A stretch of 64,000 nucleotides of DNA, taken from NCBI GenBank assembly GCA_034521715.1, contig JAXHLY010000004.1:434001-498000 (forward strand), read 5' to 3'. The notes under the pieces are model-generated. The model was not told the DNA's origin. It searched no databases and worked only from the letters and a program-made list of their open reading frames with translations. Each line of letters opens with the position of its first letter. The first letter of the stretch is position 1. The DNA comes from Methylohalomonas sp034521715. GTDB lineage: Bacteria; Pseudomonadota; Gammaproteobacteria; Methylohalomonadales; Methylohalomonadaceae. Both the position numbers and the translations under genes were made by a program. Shown piece by piece: positions 31,852 through 41,892 of this stretch.

Positions 31852-31965
31852 CGTCATTGCGACCGCGAGCGAAGCGATGCGGGAAGCAATCTCGTTCTTT
31901 TGACCCCGATGTCGACTCAACGAGATCACCACGGCGCCTGCGGCGCCTCGTGATGACGCTTGGCG
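31852..31965. repeat. Dispersed palindromic repeat (gcgaagcgatgcggg type)
   Basis: Contains gtcattgcgaccgcgagcga, gcaatctcg, then cgagatcaccacggcgcc paired to ggcgcctcgtgatgacg. A diverged copy is at about 39411-39500 and a fragment at about 12500-12550. Intergenic; no coding capacity. Confidence 0.65.
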
Positions 31966-31985
31966 TCAGGTACAATCCCCCGCCC

Positions 31986-32936
31986 ATGAACCGGAGACTG
32001 CCCATGCCCGGATCCACGGATACAGCGACGGTCACTGATATCAACGACAACTGTGTATGCGCCCTGCCCTCGCTGAGCCTGATACGCGTCACCGGCGAGG
32101 ATCGGCTTGAGTTCCTGCACAGCCAGCTCACCCGGGACCTCCATAAACTGGAGATCGGACAGGCCGGACTGAGCGCCTGGTGCAATCCCAAGGGACGGGT
32201 TATCGCGACACTGCTGCTGTGTCATTACGCAGATCATGTCGACCTGATCGTCGCCGGTGACCTGAAAGATGCGGTACTCAAGCGCCTGCGAATGTTCGTG
32301 CTGCGATCCAGGGTAAAACTGACAGACTCCACGGACCAAACCTGTATCGGTATCAGTGGTGAAGCCTCGGAGGCATTGCTTACGGAATGGTTGAAATCGC
32401 TCGAGCCGCAGGAATGGTCAATCAGTCACACGAAAAAACTCTGTGCAGTGCGCATCCCGGGACCCGCCGCACGCTTTCTGGTCTATGGCCAGGGCGATGA
32501 TATCGATCCCCTGTGGCAGGCGTGCACGGCTACCTGCCGACCGGTCAGCGAAGCCCAGTGGACCCTGCTGAACATTGAAACCGGCCTGCCGTGGATCGAC
32601 CAGGCCGTCAGCGAACAATTTCTGCCACAGATGCTCAATCTCGACCGGACCGGCGGCCTCGATTTCAACAAGGGCTGTTATCCCGGACAGGAAGTGATCG
32701 CCCGGCTGCATTATCGCGGCGAAGTCAAACAGCGGCTCCGTTACGGCACGACCGACAGCTCCTCAATCAGCCCGGGCGACGCGCTCTACAATAACAGCGG
32801 CGAGCGTGCCGGCACCGTGGTCAATGCGGTGACCGGCAGCGACGGACGCGGCCGTTGCCTGGCGGTGGCCTCGGTGAGCGCAACGAGTCTTTACCTTGGT
32901 GACGCCAACGGCCCGGCTGTGGACTTCAGCGCATGA
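31986..32936 (+). CDS. ygfZ: YgfZ/GcvT-like folate-binding protein
   Basis: Tetrahydrofolate-dependent factor supporting a subset of Fe-S enzymes, including MiaB-type ones; succinate dehydrogenase assembly links have been reported for its eukaryotic relatives. 316 residues from ATG 31986, chosen because the upstream extension lies in repeat DNA. The hallmark motif KGCYPGQEVIARLHYRG carries the conserved Cys. N-terminal LIRVTGEDRLEFLHSQLT is typical of the family. It overlaps aguA by four bases. Confidence 0.93.
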   Translation: MNRRLPMPGSTDTATVTDINDNCVCALPSLSLIRVTGEDRLEFLHSQLTRDLHKLEIGQAGLSAWCNPKGRVIATLLLCHYADHVDLIVAGDLKDAVLKRLRMFVLRSRVKLTDSTDQTCIGISGEASEALLTEWLKSLEPQEWSISHTKKLCAVRIPGPAARFLVYGQGDDIDPLWQACTATCRPVSEAQWTLLNIETGLPWIDQAVSEQFLPQMLNLDRTGGLDFNKGCYPGQEVIARLHYRGEVKQRLRYGTTDSSSISPGDALYNNSGERAGTVVNAVTGSDGRGRCLAVASVSATSLYLGDANGPAVDFSA

Positions 32937-33976
32937 GCAGGCGCCGGCTGCCGGCCGAGTGGGAACCGCAGGCAGCGCTGCTCGTCGCCTGGCCGCATGA
33001 AGCGACCGACTGGTGTGACAGTCTCGCGGCCATTGAACCGGTCTACATCGAGCTGGTTCGCGCGACCGCGACTGTGCAACCGGTATGGATACTGTGCCAG
33101 GACGCTGCCCATGTTGAACGGATCGTGGCCAGCCTGGCACGGCACGATATCGATCAGCACAATATCCTGCCGATTATCACGGCCTACAACGATACCTGGG
33201 TACGGGATTACGGTCCCATCTGCGTGCTGGAAAACGGTCACGCGCGGCTGCTGGACTTCCGTTTCGACGGCTGGGGCGGCAAGTTCCCCGCCGATCTGGA
33301 TGACCAGGTCAATTCGCTGCTGGGCGGTGCCGGCGTCCTGGGCCGAACCCGGTTGACGGCCATGCCGCAGATACTCGAGGGTGGCAGCCTGGAAACCGAT
33401 GGTGCCGGTAATCTGCTGACAACCAGCTCCTGCCTGCTGACCGCGAGCCGCAATCCGGGCATGGATCGCCTTGCCTGGGATCGGCTGTTCACCGACGAAC
33501 TCGGCTGTGACCGGATCCACTGGCTGGAACACGGTTATCTGGCCGGTGACGATACCGATGGTCATATTGATACCCTGGCGCGCTTTTGCGACACGGAAAC
33601 GATTGTTTATGTCGCCTGCGATGAGCCGGCACACCCGAACCATACCAGCCTGCAGGCCATGGCGGCCGAGCTGGCGGAACTCCGGCAGCGCAACGGCGAA
33701 CCTTACCGGCTGGTGGCCCTGCCGTCGCCGCGCCCCATGCAGGATGAGGACGGCCATCCCCTGCCGGCATCGTACGCCAATTTCACCATCATTAACCGGC
33801 GGGTGCTGGTTCCACTGTATGATGATCCCGCTGATAACAGTGCCGTCGGCATACTGGAGCGATTGTTTCCGGAGCGCGAAATCGTCGGCATCCATGCCCG
33901 CGCTCTGGTACAGCAGGGCGGGGCCCTGCATTGCGCGACGATGCATATGCCGAGGGCAGTGAAACGTGAATCGTGA
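32933..33976 (+). CDS. aguA: Agmatine deiminase
   Basis: Converts agmatine to N-carbamoylputrescine plus ammonia. 347 residues of the peptidyl-arginine-deiminase fold. Visible active-site pieces: TWVRDYGP, DGHIDTLARF (His/Asp) and catalytic Cys334 in GGALHCATMHMP. The final residues (VKRES) and the stop TGA come from a heptamer repeat, so the natural C-terminus has probably been rewritten by repeat insertion. aguB follows. Confidence 0.93.
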   Translation: MSRRRLPAEWEPQAALLVAWPHEATDWCDSLAAIEPVYIELVRATATVQPVWILCQDAAHVERIVASLARHDIDQHNILPIITAYNDTWVRDYGPICVLENGHARLLDFRFDGWGGKFPADLDDQVNSLLGGAGVLGRTRLTAMPQILEGGSLETDGAGNLLTTSSCLLTASRNPGMDRLAWDRLFTDELGCDRIHWLEHGYLAGDDTDGHIDTLARFCDTETIVYVACDEPAHPNHTSLQAMAAELAELRQRNGEPYRLVALPSPRPMQDEDGHPLPASYANFTIINRRVLVPLYDDPADNSAVGILERLFPEREIVGIHARALVQQGGALHCATMHMPRAVKRES

Positions 33977-33993
33977 AAAGTGAAACGTCCTTT

Positions 33994-34054
33994 GTAGGAG
34001 CCCGGTTTACCGGGCGAATCCGGCACTGCTTCGCGCAGCAAGCTGCGCTCCTGC
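33994..34054. repeat. REP-type hairpin pair (GTAGGAGC family)
   Basis: Same two hairpins as at 26848, direct orientation, starting gtaggagcccggtttaccgg and ending agctgcgctcctgc. A heptamer array at 33959-33987 abuts it on the left, so the two repeat families are joined here. Confidence 0.8.
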
Positions 34055-34120
34055 ATTACCGGTTCATCAGCCGGGAACTTTTTCAAACACCAATCCATAA
34101 AGATTAATCAACCAATCATC

Positions 34121-35016
34121 ATGACACGAACAACTCACCATTGCCGTCGTCCAGCACCCCGCCGGAGATAGCGACAAGCAGACCAATCTGGAACGCTCGG
34201 TCAACGGCATCCGGCAGGCCGCGGCGGCCGGCGCCCGGCTGGTACTGCTACCGGAACTGCATGCCACGCCCTACTTCTGCAAGACGGCCGAGACGGCCTT
34301 GTTCGATCTGGCCGAATCCATACCCGGTCCGACCACCGACAGACTGGGCCGCGCGGCGAAACAGCACAGTATCAATATCGTCGCCTCCGTGTTTGAGCGG
34401 CGCAGCGCGGGTATCTATCACCAATACCGCTGTCGTGATTGACAGTGATGGCGCAATCGCCGGCATGTATCGCAAGATGCACATCCCCGATGATCCGGGC
34501 TATTACGAGAAGTTTTATTTTACGCCGGGCGATCTCGGTTTCCGGCCGATTACGGTCGACGGAATCAAACTCGGTGTACTGGTCTGCTGGGATCAGTGGT
34601 TCCCGGAGGCCGCCCGGCTGATGGCGCTGGCCGGCGCCGAGCTGTTGATCTATCCCAGCGCCATCGGCTGGGACCCCGACGACAGCGAGGACGAGCAGCA
34701 ACGCCAGCGCGAGGCCTGGCTGACGGTTCAGCGCGGCCATGCCATCGCCAACAACCTGCCACTCATGAGCAGCAATCGCGTCGGTTTCGAGAATGACCCC
34801 GGTAACGGGACTGCCGGCGCTCAATTCTGGGGATCGAGTTTTATCTGCGGTCAGCAGGGCGAGTGGCTGGCACAAGCCGACACCGAATCGGAAACCGTGA
34901 TCAGCGCCAGCATCGATCGGCAGCGTACCGAGGACCTGCGGCGCCTGTGGCCGTACCTGCGCGACCGGCGCATTGATGCGTATGGGGATTTATTGAAAAG
35001 GAGTATTGATGATTGA
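34121..35016 (+). CDS. aguB: N-carbamoylputrescine amidase (two frameshifts)
   Basis: Nitrilase-superfamily enzyme that hydrolyses N-carbamoylputrescine to putrescine, completing the agmatine pathway with aguA. Catalytic Glu (LPELHATPYFC), Lys (YRKMHIPDDPGYYEKF) and Cys (VLVCWDQWFPEAARL) are all present. One extra base just after the ATG (34121-34128) and another near 34418 put the three segments in different frames; correcting both gives a normal-length protein of about 297 residues. The first correction yields MTRQLTIAVVQHPAG. Confidence 0.9.
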
Positions 35017-35084
35017 GCGTTATTCGTGAAACGTGAAACGAAAATTGGAAGTGCCGGGAACTTTTTAGTTCCCTATATCTAAAA

Positions 35085-35190
35085 ATTCACGATTCACGAT
35101 TCACGATTCACGATTCACGATTCACGATTCACGATTCACGATTCACGATTCACGATTCACGATTCACGATTCACGATTCACGATTCACGA
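35085..35190. repeat. GATTCAC heptamer array, about 15 perfect copies
   Basis: A perfect run of 14 GATTCAC units plus a partial one, ending nine bases before the ATG of the next gene. Shorter forward GTGAAAC copies lie at 35025-35040 after the aguB stop, in inverse orientation. Confidence 0.95.
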
Positions 35191-35198
35191 GAATAATC

Positions 35199-36287
35199 AT
35201 GTCCACCAACATACGCGTAACCAGTGATGCAGGATTACAACAACGCATCGAAGCCGGTAATCACAACCTGACGGCCGACGAGCCGGCCGATGCCGGTGGT
35301 GACGATACCGCCTCCGGCCTCATCGAATCCGGCTTCCGGCCCGCCTGGTGGCTGCCCGGTGCGCATGCGCAAACGTTATGGCCGTTTGTTTTCCGGCAAC
35401 GCCGGCGCCTGCCGATCGACTGGGAGCGCCTCGAACTGCCCGATGGCGATTTTCTCGATCTGGCCTGGCATGGTCATGGTCCGGATGTCTGCGTGCTGCT
35501 GCACGGTCTTGAAGGCTGTTGCCGTTCGCATTACATGCCGGGCCTGATGCGGGCGCTTGCCGCGGCAGGCTGGCGTGTTGTCGTCATGCATTTCCGCGGC
35601 TGCAGCGGTGAAATCAACCGCCTGCCGCGCAGCTATCATTCCGGTGAAACCGGCGACCTGCACTATCTGCTGAACCTGTTACGAGAACGCGAACAGCCAC
35701 AGCGGCTGACGGCAGCGGGTTTTTCCCTGGGCGGCAACGTACTGCTCAAGTACATGGGACAGCGCGCGGCTGACAGCCGGCTCGATGCCGCCTGTGCCAT
35801 ATCCGTGCCCTTCGATCTCGCCGCCGGCGCTGCCCGTCTCGAGCAGGGACTGTCACAGATCTATCAATGGTGGCTGGTACGCGCCCTGCGCCGGAAGATC
35901 CGGGCCAAGTTTCGCCGCATGAAATCACCGATCGAATTATCCGCACTGGATCTGCAACAGACCTTCCGGCAATTCGATAATTATGTCACCGCACCGCTGC
36001 ACGGATTTGTTGATGCCGATGACTATTACACCCGCAGCAGTTCGAAACAGTACCTGAAACGCATACGGACACCGACCCTGATACTGCACGCCGCGGATGA
36101 CCCGTTTCTGGATCCGGCCGCGCTGCCGCAAGCCGATGAATTATCGCCAGCCGTCCGGTTCGAACTGAGCCGGCGCGGTGGCCATGTCGGTTTTGTCGGC
36201 GGCCGCTGGCCATGGCGACCGGAGTACTGGCTTGAGAGGCATATTCCATTATTTTTCCAGGAACAGTCCGCGAATGAACGCAAATAA
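35199..36287 (+). CDS. YheT-family alpha/beta hydrolase
   Basis: Predicted serine hydrolase of unknown physiological substrate. 362 residues. Nucleophile elbow GFSLGGN, acidic HAADDPF and catalytic His in GGHVGFVGG are all visible; WWLPGAHAQTLWPFVFR is the typical family N-terminus. About 40 extra residues precede that motif, so the true start could be internal. The heptamer array occupies its 5' leader, leaving only gagaataatc before the ATG, a poor Shine-Dalgarno. Confidence 0.9.
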   Translation: MSTNIRVTSDAGLQQRIEAGNHNLTADEPADAGGDDTASGLIESGFRPAWWLPGAHAQTLWPFVFRQRRRLPIDWERLELPDGDFLDLAWHGHGPDVCVLLHGLEGCCRSHYMPGLMRALAAAGWRVVVMHFRGCSGEINRLPRSYHSGETGDLHYLLNLLREREQPQRLTAAGFSLGGNVLLKYMGQRAADSRLDAACAISVPFDLAAGAARLEQGLSQIYQWWLVRALRRKIRAKFRRMKSPIELSALDLQQTFRQFDNYVTAPLHGFVDADDYYTRSSSKQYLKRIRTPTLILHAADDPFLDPAALPQADELSPAVRFELSRRGGHVGFVGGRWPWRPEYWLERHIPLFFQEQSANERK

Positions 36288-36420
36288 ATTTGTATCTCGT
36301 CGCTCGTCGTTCTCGTATCTTGTATTCATTGGTCCGCAAATGAACATGATATACACGCGAATCAAAAAGATTCCTCACGTGCGTTCGGAATGACAGTATA
36401 GAATCATCCCGATGGACCGC

Positions 36421-36476
36421 AGGGGCGCAGCTTGCTGCGCGAATACAACCATTCGCCCGGTAAACCGGGCTCCTAC
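36421..36476. repeat. REP-type hairpin pair, inverted orientation
   Basis: gcgcagcttgctgcgc followed by cccggtaaaccgggc and tcctacc, the reverse of the pair at 26848. Confidence 0.8.
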
Positions 36477-36515
36477 CGGGAACTTTTCCGATCTTGCTAA
36501 CTTCTCCATCCAATC

Positions 36516-36606
36516 GATTCACGATTCACGATTCACGATTCACGATTCACGATTCACGATTCACGACTCACGACTCACGATTCACGATTCACGATTCACG
36601 ATTCAC
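36516..36606. repeat. GATTCAC heptamer array, 13 units
   Basis: Thirteen 7-bp units, two of them GACTCAC variants. Ends 43 bases before the dsbB ATG. Confidence 0.95.
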
Positions 36607-36649
36607 CAATCACTGTTCACGCTACGGCGAAAATGGGAAAATAGAATAC

Positions 36650-37156
36650 ATGCTGTTCACATCCGCCCGCTCCACATTCGGCCTGCTGGCCCTGATTTGC
36701 GCCGTGCTGCTCGGCTACGGCTATTACCTGCAGTATGTTATTGGTCTGGAACCGTGCCCGCTGTGCATCATGCAGAGACTGGCGTTTTTCGCACTACTGG
36801 TCATTACCCTGGTTGCTGCCATTCACGGGCCTGCGGTCACAGGGGCACGCGTTTACGCCGGCCTCGGCGTGATCGCGGCAATCATCGGCGGGGCCATCGC
36901 CGGCCGCCAGATCTGGCTGCAGCATCTGCCACCGGACCAGTTGCCGGATTGCGGGCCGGGACTGGAATACATGCTGGACGTGTTCCCGCTGTTCGAGGCG
37001 TTGCGGATGATCCTGACCGGCTCCGGCGAATGTGCCGAGGTCGACTGGACCTTTCTCGGCCTGTCTATTGCCGGCTGGAGCCTGGTCTGGTTCGTGCTGC
37101 TGGGACTGGCCTGCCTGTATCTGCTGGTCAGGGCCGGCAGACTGACGGGACGATAA
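36650..37156 (+). CDS. dsbB: Disulfide bond formation protein DsbB
   Basis: Inner-membrane quinone reductase that reoxidises DsbA. 168 residues, four membrane segments. First redox pair C36-x-x-C39 in EPCPLCIMQR, second pair C101 and C128 in the second periplasmic loop (PDCGPGLEYML and GSGECAE). The start is fixed by the conserved N-terminal membrane segment. Confidence 0.95.
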   Translation: MLFTSARSTFGLLALICAVLLGYGYYLQYVIGLEPCPLCIMQRLAFFALLVITLVAAIHGPAVTGARVYAGLGVIAAIIGGAIAGRQIWLQHLPPDQLPDCGPGLEYMLDVFPLFEALRMILTGSGECAEVDWTFLGLSIAGWSLVWFVLLGLACLYLLVRAGRLTGR

Positions 37157-37171
37157 GCGCTGAAACGAAAC

Positions 37172-37193
37172 AGGGGCAACAAATGTTGCCCCT
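37172..37193. terminator. Convergent hairpin between dsbB and the HU gene
   Basis: Perfect 9-bp stem aggggcaac / gttgcccct with an AAAT loop. It lies between two convergent genes (stops at 37156 and 37214), so it may serve both. No T-run follows, so intrinsic termination is uncertain. Confidence 0.55.
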
Positions 37194-37213
37194 ATGGTGT
37201 CTGATTCCGCCGC

Positions 37214-37540
37214 TTACTGAATCGAGTCCTTCATGGCCTTCAGTACGGTGGCGCGCACGGTCATCGATTTCGGCTTGGCCTTGATCATCATCTCCTCGCC
37301 GGTAAACGGATTCACGCCCTTGCGGGCCTTGCGTGCTGGCTGTTCCTTGCGGCGCAGCTTGACACCCATTTCCGGGATCGTGAACTCACCCGAACCGCGC
37401 TTGACCAGGTGACTCTTGGCCTGGTCGGCCAGGGCCTCCAGGACCGCCTTGACGTCCTTCTTGGTCATGTCCGTCGCGTCGGCGATGTCGCTGACGATTT
37501 GGGCCTTGGTTTGCTTGTCCTTAATTGCCTTAATTGCCAT
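37214..37540 (-). CDS. HU-family DNA-binding protein
   Basis: Small basic nucleoid protein that bends DNA. 108 residues: N-terminal helices (TKAQIVSDIADATDMTKKDV) and the beta-arm region KARKGVNPFTGEEMMIKAKP, with GEFTIPEMGVKL before it. Slightly longer than canonical 90-residue HU because of an N-terminal Lys-rich start and a helical tail. A clear gaggaa Shine-Dalgarno precedes the ATG. Confidence 0.93.
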   Translation of the reverse strand: MAIKAIKDKQTKAQIVSDIADATDMTKKDVKAVLEALADQAKSHLVKRGSGEFTIPEMGVKLRRKEQPARKARKGVNPFTGEEMMIKAKPKSMTVRATVLKAMKDSIQ

Positions 37541-37612
37541 GAAGTCTTCCTCAATGGAGTGGTTTAAATCTATCGAAGCATAACACGTCTTATTTTAAGC
37601 GTAATTCCGCGG

Positions 37613-38422
37613 TTATTCACCCACCTGGAGCAATAATCCCCGGTTCCTGGCGCTGCGGAAGGCGCGGTAGAAAATCCAGCTGCCGAGGATCAGATAGATC
37701 ACATTCAGGCCGACGGCGTTCAGGAAAAATCCGGTATCAAACACGCCGTCGAACAGCACCTTGCGCATGCCCTCGAAAACGTGACTGGTGGGCAGCACCC
37801 AGGCCACGGGCTGCAGCCAGTCGGGCAGCGTCGCGATCGGATAATAAATACCGCTCAGCGGCGCCAGTGCAAAAATCGACGCCCATGCCAGGCTGTCAAC
37901 ACCCAGGCCGTAGCGCAACAGCAGCGAGGCGATCACGAGTCCTACCGACCAGCCGAATACCAGCAGACTGGTAAAAAACGCGATCAGCGGCAGACCGATT
38001 TCAAAAACGGAAATATGGTACAGCGGTATGGCCAGCACTGCCGCGGTCCCCACCCCCAGCAGCGTGCGCAGCAGGCTGATGACCAGCAGTGCCAGAATCA
38101 GTTCGGCGGGCCGCAGCGGACTGGCGAACAGGTGGCCAAGGTTGCGGGCGAAGAGCTCTTCCATGAAAGGGACGGAAACCCCCAGCTGGGAACGGAACAG
38201 TACATCCCACAGCAGTACGGCCGACAGTAATACGCCGGTGGCCTGCGCCACCCAGTCACTGTTGGTCATGAAGAACTGGGTCACGAAACCCCAGATGATC
38301 ATCTGTACGGTCGGCCAGTACATCTGCTCGATGATGCGCGGCCACGATCCGCGCAATAGATAGATGTAGCGCAGGACGATCGCGTAGATGCGTCCCCAGC
38401 TGGCAGCGGCCGACGGCATCAC
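37613..38422 (-). CDS. ABC-2 type transporter permease
   Basis: 269 residues with six predicted membrane segments and the ABC-2 signature stretch LAPLSGIYYPIATLPDW near the C-terminus. It overlaps the upstream ATPase gene by four bases, so the two form one exporter. Substrate unknown; NodJ/YadH-like drug, lipid or polysaccharide exporters share this architecture. Confidence 0.9.
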   Translation of the reverse strand: MMPSAAASWGRIYAIVLRYIYLLRGSWPRIIEQMYWPTVQMIIWGFVTQFFMTNSDWVAQATGVLLSAVLLWDVLFRSQLGVSVPFMEELFARNLGHLFASPLRPAELILALLVISLLRTLLGVGTAAVLAIPLYHISVFEIGLPLIAFFTSLLVFGWSVGLVIASLLLRYGLGVDSLAWASIFALAPLSGIYYPIATLPDWLQPVAWVLPTSHVFEGMRKVLFDGVFDTGFFLNAVGLNVIYLILGSWIFYRAFRSARNRGLLLQVGE

Positions 38423-39198
38423 AGGTTCTGTCCCGGTGCCGGATTTTCCCGCGCGGCGGCGGCCGGCGTCCTGACGACATCGAGAAAAACCTCTTCCAGC
38501 GTCACCCGTCCATGGGCGGCGATCATCCGTGCCGGTGATCCGCTATCCACGATACGCCCCTGATGCAGGATCAGCACCTGATCGCACATGCGCTCGACTT
38601 CGTTCATGTTGTGCGAGGCGAACAGGATCGTGGCGCCGCTGCGGGCCCGGTAATCCTTCAGGTAATGGCGGATGCGATCGGCCGTATCCGGGTCCATGGA
38701 TGCCGTTGGTTCATCGAGCAGCAGCAACTCCGGCTGATTGACCAGTGCCTTGGCAAGCGCCACCCGGGTTTTCTGGCCGGCCGACAGGGTCGAGTAGGCC
38801 CGGTCTCGATACTCGGCCAGGTCGAGCGCATCATACAGGCGATCGATACGGCTGTTGCGATCATTAACGCCATACAGCCGGGCATAAACATCCAGGTTTT
38901 CCTGCACGGTCAAGCGCTGCGGCAGATCCACATACGGCGAGGAAAAATTCATATGCGGTAACACGGCATAGCGATCGGCGAGAAAATCCCGGCCGAGTAT
39001 ACGCACCGATCCGCTGGTTGGTGTCAACAGACCCAGCAGGACAGCAATGGTCGTGGTCTTGCCGGCACCATTGGCGCCAAGCAAACCGCATATCGCACCG
39101 CGCTCGACATTAAAACTGATCCCGTCCAGGGCATGTACCGAGCCAAAGGCCTTGAACAGGTTCTCGACTTCAATTATCAACGACATTGCATCATCCAT
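38419..39198 (-). CDS. ABC transporter ATP-binding protein
   Basis: ATPase of the ABC-2 exporter. 259 residues: Walker A LLGANGAGKTTT, signature STLSAGQKTRVALAKAL (LSAGQ form), Walker B LLLLDEPTASMDPD and H-loop FASHNMNE. The true start is probably the second in-frame ATG (39186, MSLIIEVENLFK). Confidence 0.93.
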   Translation of the reverse strand: MDDAMSLIIEVENLFKAFGSVHALDGISFNVERGAICGLLGANGAGKTTTIAVLLGLLTPTSGSVRILGRDFLADRYAVLPHMNFSSPYVDLPQRLTVQENLDVYARLYGVNDRNSRIDRLYDALDLAEYRDRAYSTLSAGQKTRVALAKALVNQPELLLLDEPTASMDPDTADRIRHYLKDYRARSGATILFASHNMNEVERMCDQVLILHQGRIVDSGSPARMIAAHGRVTLEEVFLDVVRTPAAAARENPAPGQNL

Positions 39199-39503
39199 CG
39201 ACCGGAGGTCAGGCAGTCAACATCATGCCGACATTCAAGGTGTGCAGCAAAGCAATCCCGGTAACGGTGTCAGCGCGGCGGGATTGCTTGTTCTTGCAGG
39301 GCGATAACAAACCCGTGGGAGTGGATTACAATCGGTGATGGAATTATCGCCGATACAATCGGCTCCCGCAGGAACTAACCAGAGCCTTGCCGTCATGACG
39401 TAATGAATCCGTCAATGCGAGGCCGAAGGCTGACACAATCCAGTGACTAGGGCTGATTCCACGAGATCACCACGACTGCGGCACTTCGTGATGACGTGAC
39501 GCG
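39199..39503. other. Intergenic region with three palindromic repeats
   Basis: No gene. Contains a hairpin with stem aagcaatccc / gggattgctt (about 39249-39289), a REP-like imperfect palindrome gtgggagtggatt ... aatcggctcccgc (about 39312-39370), and a copy of the dispersed repeat also found at 31852 (39411-39500). Separates the maeB stop from the exporter genes on the minus strand. Confidence 0.65.
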
Positions 39504-41751
39504 TCAGGCCGTCTCACTCTTTTCAGCGGACGGCTGTTCCCGCTGACGCTGCTCATGCATCTCCAGCACCTGCGCATCGACGACCGCCAGCGCGCTGGCA
39601 TTGACGATTCGCCGTACCGTTGCCGACGAGGTCAGCAGATGAACCGGGTATGCCAGGCCCAGCAGTACCGGGCCGATGGTTACCGCATCGCCCAGTATCT
39701 TCAGCAGATCGCAGGCGATTTTCGCGGCATCCACGTTGGGCATGACCAGCAGATTCGCCTCGCCCTGCAGAGGCGAATCCGGTCTGATGACACGACGGAT
39801 CTGTTCATCCAGTGCCGCATCGGCGCGCATCTGGCCATCGATCTGCAATGCCGGATCGCGCGCGCGGATCAGCTCCACGGCCTTTTGCAGCCGGGCGGCG
39901 GTATCGATGTCATATTCGGCGCTGTTGGTGTGCGACAGCAGCGCCGCCCGCGGCGTCATGCCGAAGCGCTTGACGACCTCTGCCGCCAGCAGCGCCGTAT
40001 CAGCGAGCTGATCGCTGTTCGGTACCGGTGTCACCGCGGTATCGCAGATGAAATACACACCCTGTTTCATGATAAGGATATTCATGGCGGCGGCCTGGCT
40101 GACGCCGGGGGCCAGGCCGAGTTGTTCAATAATATGATCCAGGTGCGTGCGGAAATGATCCTCGAGCCCGCAGATCATGCCGTCGGCCCGCCCTTCCCTG
40201 ACCATGCGCGCGGCAAACTGGCTGTTGTGCCCGTTGCCGCCGTCAGCCGGCACGATATCGATATCAAGCTCGGGCCGTAGACGCAGGCCCAGCTGGTTGA
40301 TGCGGTCCGTGATCGCCGCCGGGTCACCGATGAGTACCGGCCGTGCCAGCTTTTCATCCACCACACTCTGCACCGCGCGCAGTGTCAATGATTCTCCGCC
40401 CTCGGCATAGACCAGCCGCTTGGGCCGTGACTTGGCGCGCTCGAACACCGGCCGCATGACCAGCACGGACTCGAAGACATAACGGTGCAACTGTTCGCGG
40501 TAGCCCTCGATATCCGCCAGCGGCCGCAGTGCCACGCCGCTGTCGCCGGCGGCCCTGGCCACGGCGGGTGCGAGCTTGATGATCAGGCGCGGATCAAAGG
40601 GTTTCGGAATCAGGTAATCGCGGCCGAACTTGAAATCGATACCGCCATAGGCGGCGGCGACACTGTCCGGTGTTTCCTCCATGGCCAGCTCGGCCAGCGC
40701 ATGTACGCAGGCAAGCTTCATCTCTTCGTTAATCTCCGTTGCGCCGACATCCAGCGCGCCACGGAAGATGAACGGAAAGCACAGCACGTTGTTCACCTGG
40801 TTGGGATAATCCGAGCGCCCGGTGGCGATAACGGCGTCGGGACGCACGGCGCGGACCTCTTCCGGCAGGATTTCCGGGATCGGATTCGACAGCGCGAACA
40901 CCAGCGGGTCGCGCGCCATGTGGCGGATCATCTCCTGCTTGATCACGCCCGGCCCCGACAGCCCCAGGAATATATCGGCATCTTTAAGCGCCTCGGTCAG
41001 GGACGGCACGGTCTTCCATGTGCTTTTGCGCAAACAGTTTCTTGTGCGGTTCCAGACCGCCGCGGCGGCCGATGTACAGCAGGCCTGAACGATCGAAGAC
41101 CATCATGTTCTCTTTTGGCAGGCCCAGGCCCTCGAGGATTTTCAGGCAGGCAATGCCGGAGGCGCCGGCACCGGTACTGACCAGCTTGACCTCGCTGATG
41201 TCCTTGTCGACCACGCGCAGGGCATTCATGACCGCGGCACCGACAATAATCGCCGTGCCATGCTGATCGTCATGGAACACCGGGATATTCATGCGGTTGC
41301 GCAGCCGGCCCTCGACCATGAAGCATTCCGGTGACTTGATGTCCTCGAGATTGATGCCGCCGAAAGTCGGTTCGAGGCTGGCGATGGTCTCGACCAGCTT
41401 TTCCGGATCACGCTCGTTGATCTCGATATCGAACACGTCGATGCCGGCGAATTTCTTGAACAGCACGCCCTTGCCTTCCATCACCGGCTTGGCCGCCAAC
41501 GGGCCGATATTGCCGAGTCCGAGCACGGCACTGCCGTTGGTAATGACGGCAACGAGATTGGAGCGGACGGTCATGTCGGCGACCGCGTCGGGATCAGCGG
41601 CAATGGCCCGGGAGGCGGCGGCGACGCCCGGGCTGTAGGCCAGTGCCAGGTCACGCTGGTTGGCCAGCGGCTTGGTCGGCGTGACTTCTATCTTGCCGGG
41701 GCGGGGATAACGGTGGTAATCGAGGGCGTTTTTATCGTCGTCGTGATTCAT
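39504..41751 (-). CDS. maeB: NADP-dependent malic enzyme with phosphotransacetylase-like domain, MaeB (one frameshift)
   Basis: Decarboxylates malate to pyruvate with reduction of NADP. Start MNHDDDKNALDYHRYPRPGK at 41751. The malic-enzyme domain includes LALAYSPGVA, PVFHDDQHGTA and STGAGASGIACLKIL; the C-terminal half is the regulatory PTA-like domain (RPVLIGDPAAI, NILIMKQGVYFICDTAVTPV). A single extra base at about 41033-41036 splits the locus (correct join near KKLFA to STWKTV). About 748 residues when corrected, normal for MaeB. Confidence 0.93.
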
Positions 41752-41892
41752 GGGCGGGCGGCGCCGGGATCGGTTCGTCCCCGCTGCCGCTGACAATCCT
41801 TCCTGCTGCTTGGGTTACAACAATATCTTAATACATATTCGGCAATTCTGCCCATAAACCCTTCAAAGCAAGGGATTTGAGCGGGCAGCCAA

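Larger units (their letters stand above)
36288..36649. other. Repeat-filled intergenic region before dsbB
   Basis: No gene. Contains an inverse fragment of the 55-bp repeat family (gattcctcacgtgcgttcgg at 36369-36388), an inverted REP pair (36421-36476), a gggaactttt motif that also precedes other heptamer arrays, and a heptamer array (36516-36606). Confidence 0.8.

Noticed and set aside
31797..31985. N-terminal extension of YgfZ
   Set aside because: It translates repeat DNA; family alignment favours ATG 31986.
35085..35190. Possible CRISPR or origin iterons in the heptamer array
   Set aside because: Perfect 7-bp tandem units without spacers, recurring at many gene ends; no replication gene or DnaA boxes next to it.
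39240..39300. Intrinsic terminator for maeB
   Set aside because: The hairpin is present but about 200 bases beyond the stop and without a T-run on the coding side; it is more likely one of the local palindromic repeats.
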